Source: Methylobacter sp. | GTDB lineage: Bacteria; Pseudomonadota; Gammaproteobacteria; Methylococcales; Methylomonadaceae | Assembly: GCA_030653175.1 (NCBI GenBank) | Contig: JAURZV010000017.1 | Location: 1-46,252, forward strand | Reading direction: 5' to 3' | DNA: 46,252 bases | Shown: piece after piece, positions 1-7,061 of the stretch | Layout of the letters: each line of letters begins with the position of its first letter | Position numbering within the stretch: position 1 is the stretch's first letter | The notes under the pieces: model-generated | Told to the model about the DNA's origin: nothing | What the model saw: only the letters and a program-made list of their open reading frames with translations | Databases searched by the model: none | Made by a program: the position numbers and the translations under genes

Positions 1-936
1 ATCTTGTGAGCTGTAGCAACCGTCGTTAATTTTTGCATTCCCCGGCATAACGCCGGGGCCTCATTGAAGCAACCTAACCCCGCCATCAAGAAACGACGAT
101 GACGCGCATTCCCCGGCATAACGCCGGGGCCTCATTGAAGCAAACGTGATAACTCGAAAGTAAAAGCCTTTTCCCAGGGCGCATTCCCCGGCATAACGCC
201 GGGGCCTCATTGAAGCCGCTGCCAGCTCGTTGTTATGGATCTCTGCGGCTTGGCATTCCCCGGCATAACGCCGGGGCCTCATTGAAGCAACAGTAGATAA
301 ATGCAGTCCTGCAGGTCTTCTATTGCATTCCCCGGCATAACGCCGGGGCCTCATTGAAGCAATCGCCGCGCGAGAAACAAATCCACCGAGCATAAGCATT
401 CCCCGGCATAACGCCGGGGCCTCATTGAAGCATCAGTGCAGAGGCGCTATGGCTGACATATTACCAGCGCATTCCCCGGCATAACGCCGGGGCCTCATTG
501 AAGCATCAATTATGACGAGAGTTATCTGCAAAACGGCATGATGCATTCCCCGGCATAACGCCGGGGCCTCATTGAAGCAGTGCTGGGCTTTTTTGGGGTG
601 TTGACGTGCCCAAGCATTCCCCGGCATAACGCCGGGGCCTCATTGAAGCAGGAGAAACGCGTTCGGTCTGATTGTGAAGTGGCGAAGGCATTCCCCGGCA
701 TAACGCCGGGGCCTCATTGAAGCAATGTAAAAAGAATCAAGCGAATCATAACGATGGTCAAGCATTCCCCGGCATAACGCCGGGGCCTCATTGAAGCCAT
801 TGAAGCAGGATGACATGAATCGGGAATTCATGTCCGACAGTGCATTCCCCGGCATAACGCCGGGGCCTCATTGAAGCCCCAATAACAGGGTCAGGCCGCC
901 TCAGCAAAATATAGCATTCCCCGGCATTACGCCGGG
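1..936 (+). CRISPR. CRISPR array, 12 full repeats plus a decayed terminal repeat
   Basis: Twelve near-identical 36-nt repeats begin at 35, 106, 181, 253, 325, 396, 469, 543, 614, 688, 762 and 842. A decayed copy at 914-936 has one mismatch (928) and then diverges. Repeats start GCATTCCCCGGC and end CCTCATTGAAGC, and a 7-bp stem (CCCCGGC/GCCGGGG) closes a 5-nt loop. Spacers are unique, 35-39 nt, except the 11th, which measures 44 nt. Repeats ending in ATTGAAGC fit the usual 8-nt crRNA handle, and the decayed repeat lies at the right end, so transcription is probably on the + strand with the leader left of the window. Positions 1-34 are a (probably partial) spacer. No cas gene is present, so the subtype cannot be fixed. 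Spacers of 35-39 nt argue against I-E and I-F, which use about 32. Confidence 0.97.
789..806 (+). repeat. Tandem duplication of the repeat 3' end
   Basis: The last 9 nt of repeat 11 (CATTGAAGC, 789-797) are repeated directly at 798-806. If the second copy is taken as the repeat end, spacer 11 becomes 807-841, 35 nt like its neighbours, instead of 44. This looks like slippage or imprecise integration. Confidence 0.85.
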
Positions 937-957
937 ATCACCTTGTTGGCAAGAGTA

Positions 958-988
958 GCCTATTATCTGAACACACTTTATAATAGGC
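958..988 (+). promoter_or_regulatory. Inverted repeat with a TATAAT box upstream of fbaA
   Basis: A perfect 9-bp inverted repeat (GCCTATTAT at 958-966, ATAATAGGC at 980-988) lies between the end of the CRISPR array and fbaA. It contains a TATAAT hexamer at 979-984, about 100 nt before the fbaA start. I see no good -35 at the right spacing, so it is only a candidate promoter or operator. Confidence 0.35.
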
Positions 989-1084
989 GGCAGACCGCAT
1001 TGGGCTGTGGGTATTTGTATCTACAGCCGCAATGACTCTCGGCTTGATTATCCTCAACGTAACAGATTGAAACAGGAACCCTTA

Positions 1085-2164
1085 ATGTCACAGAAAATTT
1101 TAGATGTAGTAAAACCCGGTGTTGTAACCGGCGATGACGTGCAAAAAATCTTTGCGATTTGCAAAGAAAACCATTTTGCATTGCCTGCGGTAAATGTCAT
1201 TAACACTGATTCGATTAATGCAGCGTTGGAAGCGGCAGCAAAAGTAAAATCGGCTATTGTTATCCAGTTTTCCAATGGCGGCGCGGCATTTGTTGCCGGT
1301 AAAGGCCTTAAAGCGGAAGGTCAGCAAGCTGCAATCTTGGGTGCTATCTCCGGTGCTCAACATGTACATGCGATGGCTGAAGCTTACGGCGTACCGGTTA
1401 TTTTGCACACCGACCACGCCGCTAAAAAACTGCTGCCTTGGATTGACGGGCTGTTGGATGCCGGTGAGAAACATTTTGCGGCAACCGGCAAGCCGTTATT
1501 CAGCTCGCACATGCTCGACTTGTCTGAAGAAAGCCTGAAAGAAAATATCGAAATTTGCGGCCAATATTTAACGCGCATGTCCAAAATGGGTATGACGCTG
1601 GAAATTGAATTGGGTGTTACCGGCGGTGAAGAAGACGGCGTCGATAACAGCGATTTGGATCATTCTTTGCTGTACACCCAGCCTGAAGATGTGGCTTACG
1701 CCTATGACGAGTTAAGCAAAATAAGCCACCGCTTCACGATTGCCGCTTCGTTCGGCAACGTTCACGGTGTTTATAAGCCGGGTAACGTTAAATTGACGCC
1801 CAGCATTTTGGCTAATTCACAAAAATATGTTTCTGAAAAATTCGGCGTTCCGACCAATACCCTGAATTTTGTATTCCACGGCGGCTCAGGCTCAACGCCT
1901 GAAGAAATCAAGGAATCGATCAGCTACGGCGTGATCAAGATGAACATCGATACCGACACCCAATGGGCAACCTGGGAAGGCATCATGAACTACTACAAGC
2001 AAAACGAAGGTTATTTGCAAGGCCAAATCGGCAACCCGGACGGTGACGACAAGCCCAACAAAAAATACTACGATCCACGCGTTTGGCAACGTGCCGGTGA
2101 AGTCGGCATGGCGACTCGTTTGGAACAAGCTTTTCAGGAATTGAACGCAGTTAATACCCTGTAA
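1085..2164 (+). CDS. fbaA: Class II fructose-1,6-bisphosphate aldolase
   Basis: Cleaves fructose 1,6-bisphosphate to glyceraldehyde 3-phosphate and dihydroxyacetone phosphate, and runs the reverse reaction, in the cytoplasm. In a RuMP methylotroph it serves both the cleavage branch of the cycle and gluconeogenesis. The 359-residue length equals that of E. coli FbaA. Visible class II signatures are HTDHAAKK near residue 108 (catalytic Asp and zinc His), LEIELGVTGGEEDGVD in mid-protein, NVHGVYKPGNVKL with a zinc His, the FHGGSGS phosphate loop and NIDTDTQWA. The frame is open from 1007, but the first 26 codons there do not resemble the family; ATG at 1085 gives the canonical MSQKIL-like start after an AGGAAC motif. 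It stands alone, followed by a terminator, and is not beside the RuMP genes of this window. Confidence 0.96.
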   Translation: MSQKILDVVKPGVVTGDDVQKIFAICKENHFALPAVNVINTDSINAALEAAAKVKSAIVIQFSNGGAAFVAGKGLKAEGQQAAILGAISGAQHVHAMAEAYGVPVILHTDHAAKKLLPWIDGLLDAGEKHFAATGKPLFSSHMLDLSEESLKENIEICGQYLTRMSKMGMTLEIELGVTGGEEDGVDNSDLDHSLLYTQPEDVAYAYDELSKISHRFTIAASFGNVHGVYKPGNVKLTPSILANSQKYVSEKFGVPTNTLNFVFHGGSGSTPEEIKESISYGVIKMNIDTDTQWATWEGIMNYYKQNEGYLQGQIGNPDGDDKPNKKYYDPRVWQRAGEVGMATRLEQAFQELNAVNTL

Positions 2165-2180
2165 ACTGACGAGCTGAGTA

Positions 2181-2213
2181 AAAGGCCGGTGTATATGCAT
2201 CGGCCTTTTTTTT
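2181..2213 (+). terminator. Rho-independent terminator of fbaA
   Basis: AAGGCCG and CGGCCTT arms enclose a 12-nt loop and are followed by a run of eight T, beginning 16 nt after the fbaA stop. Confidence 0.88.
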
Positions 2214-2303
2214 GTCCGGCAGGTGGCGGCAGGATAACTCCGAAAACCGTAACGTCTCATTAATCCTAAAAAAATCAGTTGGATTTGATATTCCCGAGCT
2301 ACC

Positions 2304-2331
2304 GTAGGGGCGACCGGCCGGTCGCCCCTAC
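2304..2331. repeat. Perfect 28-nt palindrome, dispersed-repeat type
   Basis: The half-site GTAGGGGCGACCGG is followed directly by its exact complement. It sits in the 500-nt gap between fbaA and ubiG (2214-2713), where I see no gene. The GTAGGGGCG edge recurs in the pair at 6987-7061, which points to a dispersed REP-like family. Confidence 0.8.
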
Positions 2332-2713
2332 AATGTCCGCACCATTTAGGTGAATAACTTTGGCCGGCAATACCATGGCTCAATGCACGTCATTCAGGTA
2401 TTTCAATTCACAACACTTTGGTTAACTGATTTTTTAGGTTAATAACAGGTAAATCCAAAAATCGTTTAAAAAACTTAAAAAATTATCACCACGAAGGCTT
2501 TTAATCGCCTGTTTTACCAGCTTCCGCGCTTAACCGATTTGATTCTGAATGCTACCTGTGAGTAATGAGAAGTTACCGAAAATCAAGGGATGAATGATGC
2601 GTCGTTATGATGGATAATGGCCTTACTCAATCAGGGAGCGTAAAAACAGTTCACGATAGAACAACGTATGACGAATAACCCAGTAATATAGTAAACTATA
2701 TCAACCTCAAATT

Positions 2714-3433
2714 ATGGTTAGCACGATGACAGCAACAGACAATGTACACCCGCACGAAATCCATAAATTCGGCTCGATGGCGGAACGCTGGTGGGATACT
2801 CAGGGCGAATTCAAAACCCTGCACGATATTAACCCGCTACGACTCCAGTTTATCCGGCGTTATGCGGATATTGCAGGTAAACGCATCGTTGATGTCGGTT
2901 GCGGCGGGGGCATTTTAACCGAAGGCCTGGCTAAACACGGCGCTGATGCGTTGGGTATTGATCTTAGCGAAGACCTGATTGATATTGCCGATCTGCACGG
3001 GCTTGAGTCCGGCGTTAACGCGCATTATCAAAAAATCAGCGCCGAAGCCTTGGCCGAACAGCAGCCGGAAAGTTTTGATCATGTGACCTGCATGGAAATG
3101 CTCGAGCATGTGCCTGACCCCGGTTCGATAATCTCCGCTTGCGCCAGAATGGTTAAGCCCGGCGGCATGGTGTTTTTCTCGACGCTCAATCGTAAACCCA
3201 AGACGTATTTGCTGGCTATTCTCGCGGCGGAACATCTGCTGCAAATGCTGCCTAAAGGCACTCATGATTTTAAAACCTTTATCAAGCCGTCGGAGCTGTG
3301 CCGGTCGGCGCGCGCGGCAGGTCTTGAATTGCAGGGCATGGTAGGCATTGAGTACAATCCGTTCAGCAAACGTTTCAGCCTTGGCAAAGACATTGATGTC
3401 AATTACATCGCTGCCTTTAAGCGCGTCGAATAA
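2714..3433 (+). CDS. ubiG: Ubiquinone biosynthesis O-methyltransferase UbiG
   Basis: SAM-dependent methyltransferase that performs both O-methylations of the ubiquinone ring at the membrane. The 239 residues match the family length. The N-terminus FGSMAERWWDTQGEFKTLH is the typical UbiG opening; the SAM-binding motif I is VDVGCGGGILTEGLA near residue 61, and the acidic loop is GIDLSEDLI. Two starts are possible, ATG 2714 and ATG 2726; neither has a strong ribosome site. It heads a tight group (2 nt to the next gene) with the phosphatase and dehydrogenase genes, the order known from Pseudomonas (ubiG-mupP-yciK). Confidence 0.94.
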   Translation: MVSTMTATDNVHPHEIHKFGSMAERWWDTQGEFKTLHDINPLRLQFIRRYADIAGKRIVDVGCGGGILTEGLAKHGADALGIDLSEDLIDIADLHGLESGVNAHYQKISAEALAEQQPESFDHVTCMEMLEHVPDPGSIISACARMVKPGGMVFFSTLNRKPKTYLLAILAAEHLLQMLPKGTHDFKTFIKPSELCRSARAAGLELQGMVGIEYNPFSKRFSLGKDIDVNYIAAFKRVE

Positions 3434-3435
3434 AC

Positions 3436-4113
3436 ATGACTGCCGATTTCAAATTATCCTGCGTATTATTCGACCTTGACGGCACCTTGGTAGATACCGC
3501 GCCGGATTTGATTTCATGCCTGAATCGGGCGCTCAACATCCACGGTTTTGATACCGTTGCGCCCGAAATCATCAAGCCGTTTATTTCGTACGGCGCGGCG
3601 GCAATGATCAACGCCGGCCAGCCTGAACTTGACGATCGGTTAAAGGTCGCTATTCTGGAAACCATGCTTACTCACTACCAGAACAATATTGCCGAACACA
3701 CGGTCTTTTTCTCGGGTATGGCCGATACGCTGGCTGCGATTGAAGCGCAAGGGTTGAAATGGGGTGTAGTCACCAACAAGCGCGAACGCTTCACCAACCC
3801 GCTGATGGCGGCGCTAAAGCTGACCGAGCGCGCCGCCTGCATCGTCAGCGGCGACACCACCGCCAACCCCAAGCCCCATCCGGAACCGATGCTGCTAGCC
3901 TGCAAGCAGGCGGACGTCGATCCGCAGGAATGCGTCTATATCGGCGATGCCCTGCATGACATTACTGCCGGTAAAAATGCGCAAATGAAAACACTGGCTG
4001 CACTTTACGGCTACATTAACCCCGGCGATACTCCGGAAACCTGGGGCGCTGATGCGTTAATCGAGTCGCCCGATCAAATATCAACCTGGATAGCATCACT
4101 GTCATGCCGCTAA
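3436..4113 (+). CDS. mupP: N-acetylmuramic acid 6-phosphate phosphatase (MupP), HAD family
   Basis: HAD hydrolase of 225 residues with motif I FDLDGT (nucleophile Asp13, Asp15), a WGVVTNK motif II, a Lys in NPKPHPEP (motif III) and GDALHDI (motif IV). By sequence alone it would be annotated phosphoglycolate phosphatase (Gph). Two things favour MupP, the MurNAc-6-phosphate phosphatase of the Pseudomonas-type cell-wall recycling route: its place between ubiG and a YciK-like gene, as in Pseudomonas, and the C-terminal YGYINPGDTPETWGAD region, which I recall as close to Pseudomonas MupP. It starts 2 nt after ubiG and overlaps the next gene by 10 nt. Gph remains the alternative. Confidence 0.8.
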   Translation: MTADFKLSCVLFDLDGTLVDTAPDLISCLNRALNIHGFDTVAPEIIKPFISYGAAAMINAGQPELDDRLKVAILETMLTHYQNNIAEHTVFFSGMADTLAAIEAQGLKWGVVTNKRERFTNPLMAALKLTERAACIVSGDTTANPKPHPEPMLLACKQADVDPQECVYIGDALHDITAGKNAQMKTLAALYGYINPGDTPETWGADALIESPDQISTWIASLSCR

Positions 4114-4832
4114 CAAATCAAGTCATCTTAATCACCGGCGCCGGCGGAGGTCTTGGCAGCACTGCTGCTCTGGCGCTGGCCAAACACGGTGCGCACATCA
4201 TTTTGCTGGATAAAAACATCCCCAAACTGGAAGCGGTTTATGATGCGATTTTGACAATCAAGGCACCCGAGCCGATCATTTATCCGTTTGACTTGGCGGG
4301 CGCCAATGAAAACGAGTATCAGGAATTGGCCGACAAGATTGGTGAAAAATATGGTTCCCTGCAAGGTATTTTGCATTCAGCGGTAGAGTTCAGCGCCTTT
4401 TCCCCAATCGCCACGCACAAAACCAAAGATTGGGGGCATACTTTAAACGTCAATCTGAATGCACCTTTTCTACTGTACAGGGTCTTGTTGCCGGTGCTGC
4501 AAAAGAGCGAACATGCTTCTATCGTATTCACGTCCGATTCTTCCGCCAGAAAAGCCCCTGCCTATGCAGGCGCGTACGGCGTTTCAAAAATAGCCCTGGA
4601 AGGCTTGGCAAACATACTGGCCGATGAACATGAAGCCTTCGGCAAAATCCGGGTTAATACCCTGATACCGGGGCCGATAGACTCCCCGTTAAGAAAACGG
4701 GCCTATCCGGCTGAAGATAAAAGCAAACTGCCATCAATGAAATCACTGGCTCCCATTTATCTGTATTTATTCGGCTCGGAAAGTATAGGCGTAACCGGCC
4801 AGGCTATCGATGCACGAACCTTCTATCTATAA
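4104..4832 (+). CDS. YciK-like short-chain dehydrogenase/reductase
   Basis: A 242-residue SDR oxidoreductase with the Rossmann glycine motif TGAGGGLG (residues 11-18), the NVNLNAPF structural motif, a catalytic Ser in FTSDSSARK and the YGVSK catalytic Tyr/Lys pair. Length and neighbours match E. coli YciK and its Pseudomonas counterpart beside ubiG and mupP. The substrate is not known from sequence. It overlaps mupP by 10 nt and precedes sufT by 10 nt, so the four genes are probably one transcript. Confidence 0.85.
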   Translation: MPLTNQVILITGAGGGLGSTAALALAKHGAHIILLDKNIPKLEAVYDAILTIKAPEPIIYPFDLAGANENEYQELADKIGEKYGSLQGILHSAVEFSAFSPIATHKTKDWGHTLNVNLNAPFLLYRVLLPVLQKSEHASIVFTSDSSARKAPAYAGAYGVSKIALEGLANILADEHEAFGKIRVNTLIPGPIDSPLRKRAYPAEDKSKLPSMKSLAPIYLYLFGSESIGVTGQAIDARTFYL

Positions 4833-4842
4833 CTGAACTATT

Positions 4843-5391
4843 ATGGCTGAAAGAGAAGACGTTGTTTTAACCCGAGATGTCAACATTGTTACTATCCCTG
4901 ACGGCAATACCGGGACTTTAAGTCAAGGCCAGATAGTCACCATTCATCAGGCGCTCGGCGACAACTATACCGTGGTCACCGAACACGGTCACATGGTGCG
5001 GATTGCCGGAGCGGATGCCGATGCTTTGGGTAGGGAAGCGCATCAGCTGCATACGCTGGTATCGGAAACCGATGCGGCGGCGGTTGAACAAAACTGTTGG
5101 GAAGTGATGAAAACGGTTTACGACCCCGAAATCCCGGTCAACATTGTTGACCTCGGGCTGGTTTATCAGTGCGAGGTAACCCCTACAGATGAAGGCCTGA
5201 ATGATGTTCACGTCATAATGACTCTGACCGCCCCAGGTTGCGGGATGGGGCCTGTTATTCAGAGCGACGTGGAAAAATGCATCCGCGCACTGCCCGGCGT
5301 TGCCGGCGTTAATGTCGAAGTGGTGCTTGACCCGCCCTGGTCGCGGGAAATGATGTCGGAAGTGGCCCAATTACAATTGGGTTTGTATTGA
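4843..5391 (+). CDS. sufT: SufT-type Fe-S cluster assembly protein (DUF59/MIP18)
   Basis: A 182-residue protein with an N-terminal beta-rich extension (about 1-80) and a C-terminal DUF59 domain: VYDPEIPVNIVDLGLVY, then MTLTAPGCGMG with the conserved Cys, and LDPPWSREMMSE. This arrangement is SufT, a non-scaffold maturation factor for Fe-S proteins. In many bacteria sufT lies in a suf operon; here it closes the ubiG-mupP-yciK group instead. A lipoyl synthase gene, encoding a known Fe-S client type, lies 8 kb away. Confidence 0.88.
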   Translation: MAEREDVVLTRDVNIVTIPDGNTGTLSQGQIVTIHQALGDNYTVVTEHGHMVRIAGADADALGREAHQLHTLVSETDAAAVEQNCWEVMKTVYDPEIPVNIVDLGLVYQCEVTPTDEGLNDVHVIMTLTAPGCGMGPVIQSDVEKCIRALPGVAGVNVEVVLDPPWSREMMSEVAQLQLGLY

Positions 5392-5562
5392 AGTTGTTGT
5401 GTGTGTAGATTCTATGCCTGATAGTCAGCAGGGTAGAGTGTACCCTTTCTAGTTTAGCCGCTCCCACTAATGTTAGAAAACTTTTGCTCAACTGCTTAGG
5501 TTAATGGTATCAATTCGATATCATGATCTGGCGTGACGATGCCTTATAAGTGAAATATTAGT

Positions 5563-6558
5563 ATGGCTGCCAATGAAAATGGCGATTGCATGAATGAAGA
5601 AACACAAACCGGAATAATTCCACGCGAATACGGCCAGCCTTGGCCTGATTACGAGCTGCTTGATGCAGGCGACGGCAAGAAGCTCGAACGCTGGGGAAAG
5701 GTCATTACCATCCGTCCGGAAATCCAAGCCAATTTCAAACCGGGATGGTCTTACGCCCAATGGCAAGACATGGCGCATTGGGAATTTGAAGAACAATCCT
5801 CAACCCAAGGCAACTGGAAAAACATCAAGCCGCACGCTCCCGAGCAATGGCTTATTTCCTACGGAAACTTAAACTTCGGTTTGAAGCTGACCAAATTCAA
5901 GCATGTGGGATTGTTCCCCGAACAACAGGCAAACTGGCGTTTTATTAAAGAACGGGTTAACGTCGGTCAAAAGATTTTAAATTTATTTGCCTACACCGGC
6001 GCGGCATCGCTTGTTGCCCGTGATAATGAGGCGGAAGTGGCGCATGTGGATTCGGTCAGGCAAATGATCACCTGGGCCAACGAGAATATGGAACGCACGA
6101 CTGCAGGGATGCAGGACGACTGCATGGATGCAGGAGGTAGAGCAACGCAGGGAGCAGTTGCCGAGGTAGAGCAATGCATGGAGCAATTGCCGAGAAATCT
6201 TTCCGGCATCAAATGGGTGCTTGAGGATGCGTTAAAATTTGCCCAACGCGAATTGAAGCGGGGCAATAAATACGACGGCATCATCATGGATCCGCCCGCC
6301 TGGGGATTAGGCGTCAAAGGCGAAAAATGGAAATTGGAAAATCACCTGTCCGGCTTGATAGAAACGGCTTATGGGTTAATGAATCCGGGGGCTTTTTTAA
6401 TTCTTAACACCTACTCACCCAAAGTGGAGTTGGCGGATTTGGCAGCGTCCGCCGGGCAGTATTTTTCTGCAAATCAACTGGAAATAAAACAACTGTGGAT
6501 GCCGACAAAAACCGGTAAAGAGCTGTATTGCGGCAATTTATTGCGGGCGATCAAGTAA
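5563..6558 (+). CDS. Class I SAM-dependent methyltransferase, RlmI/RlmK-like core, with a 32-codon repeat insertion
   Basis: 331 residues. Motif I is ILNLFAYTGAASLVA (near 140), the acidic loop is HVDSVRQMITWANENM, motif IV is YDGIIMDPPAWGLG, followed by LILNTYSP. This resembles the catalytic half of 23S rRNA (cytosine-C5) methyltransferases of the RlmI group, but there is no N-terminal PUA domain, so the target is uncertain. Between ANENM and IKWVLEDA, where relatives have a short loop, about 32 extra residues are encoded by tandem repeats (6099-6194). The insertion is exactly 96 nt, so the frame survives. Start 5563 is the first ATG; ATG 5590 is an alternative, and neither has a clear ribosome site. 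Confidence 0.8.
   Translation: MAANENGDCMNEETQTGIIPREYGQPWPDYELLDAGDGKKLERWGKVITIRPEIQANFKPGWSYAQWQDMAHWEFEEQSSTQGNWKNIKPHAPEQWLISYGNLNFGLKLTKFKHVGLFPEQQANWRFIKERVNVGQKILNLFAYTGAASLVARDNEAEVAHVDSVRQMITWANENMERTTAGMQDDCMDAGGRATQGAVAEVEQCMEQLPRNLSGIKWVLEDALKFAQRELKRGNKYDGIIMDPPAWGLGVKGEKWKLENHLSGLIETAYGLMNPGAFLILNTYSPKVELADLAASAGQYFSANQLEIKQLWMPTKTGKELYCGNLLRAIK
6099..6194 (+). repeat. Tandem repeats inserted in frame in the methyltransferase gene
   Basis: Two 19-nt units (6099-6117 and 6118-6136, both starting GACTGCA and containing GGATGCAGGA) are followed at once by two 29-nt units (6137-6165 and 6166-6194, both starting GTAGAGCAA and ending TTGCCGAG). The total is 96 nt, exactly 32 codons. 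The GCAGTTGCCGAGG piece also occurs on the minus strand near 12220, so this is a dispersed repeat family. Confidence 0.88.
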
Positions 6559-6610
6559 GGTGGATTGGGAATGCTCGCCAAATGGGGGGGCGTGGAAGCC
6601 TCTGACAGCT

Positions 6611-6654
6611 GGAGTGCAGGCTTCGCCTGCAAGCACAAGCAAAGCTTGTACTCC
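6611..6654. repeat. Cloverleaf-like hairpin cluster
   Basis: An outer pair GGAGT/ACTCC encloses two hairpins, GCAGGC-TTC-GCCTGC and ACAAGC-AAA-GCTTGT. It lies just after the methyltransferase gene and may act as an mRNA 3' end, although no T-run follows. Confidence 0.7.
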
Positions 6655-6793
6655 CGTTGCAGTGCGTTGTCTTCAATACTTAACGATGGCATAGCTGTAT
6701 GAAAAAGCTCCATTTATTTCCAAGATTGTTCGCAGAGAACTGAGTTTCGGTTGTCGGCTCTTCCCATCCTTATCCATCCGACTACCCGACGAT

Positions 6794-6979
6794 ATGGCGG
6801 AAAGGCTCAAAAACATCGCCAAAGTACACGGCATCAGTCTGAATAAGCTGATGTTTGAACTATCCACTCAAGCATTGGCGGAAGAAGAGGCGAAGCAGCG
6901 TTTTATGACTACCCAACTGCGCGGCAACCCCAAGCGGGCGGCGCAATTGTTGGATGAACTGGATGCGTTAGGGCTTTGA
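6794..6979 (+). CDS. Ribbon-helix-helix DNA-binding protein, 5' end unclear
   Basis: The frame from ATG 6794 gives 61 residues (MAERLKNIAKVHGISLNKLM...). Codons just upstream, without a stop, read SLSIRLPDD (6767-6793). That is the beta-strand opening of Arc/CopG-type ribbon-helix-helix proteins, so the domain starts before the first ATG. The frame is open back to 6695 but has only CTG and ATT as possible starts. Either a rare start is used or the gene has lost its start and is decaying. No partner toxin gene lies beside it; the next gene is the opposite-strand chemoreceptor. RHH proteins usually act as antitoxins or small repressors, and the target here is unknown. Confidence 0.5.
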   Translation: MAERLKNIAKVHGISLNKLMFELSTQALAEEEAKQRFMTTQLRGNPKRAAQLLDELDALGL

Positions 6980-6986
6980 AAGTTCG

Positions 6987-7061
6987 GTAGGGGCGCATCG
7001 CGCCCCTTTTCGATATCCAATCGTATTGGCGCTCATAAATGGTGCGCGATGCGCCCCCTAC
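6987..7061. repeat. Inverted repeat pair of the GTAGGGGCG family
   Basis: Arm GTAGGGGCGCATCGCGC (6987-7003) pairs with 7041-7061, which reads GTAGGGGGCGCATCGCGC on the other strand. The right arm lies inside the 3' end of the chemoreceptor gene and supplies its last codons. Confidence 0.8.

Noticed and set aside
1007-1084. N-terminal extension of the aldolase frame
   Set aside because: The 26 extra residues do not resemble class II aldolases; ATG 1085 gives the canonical start and length.
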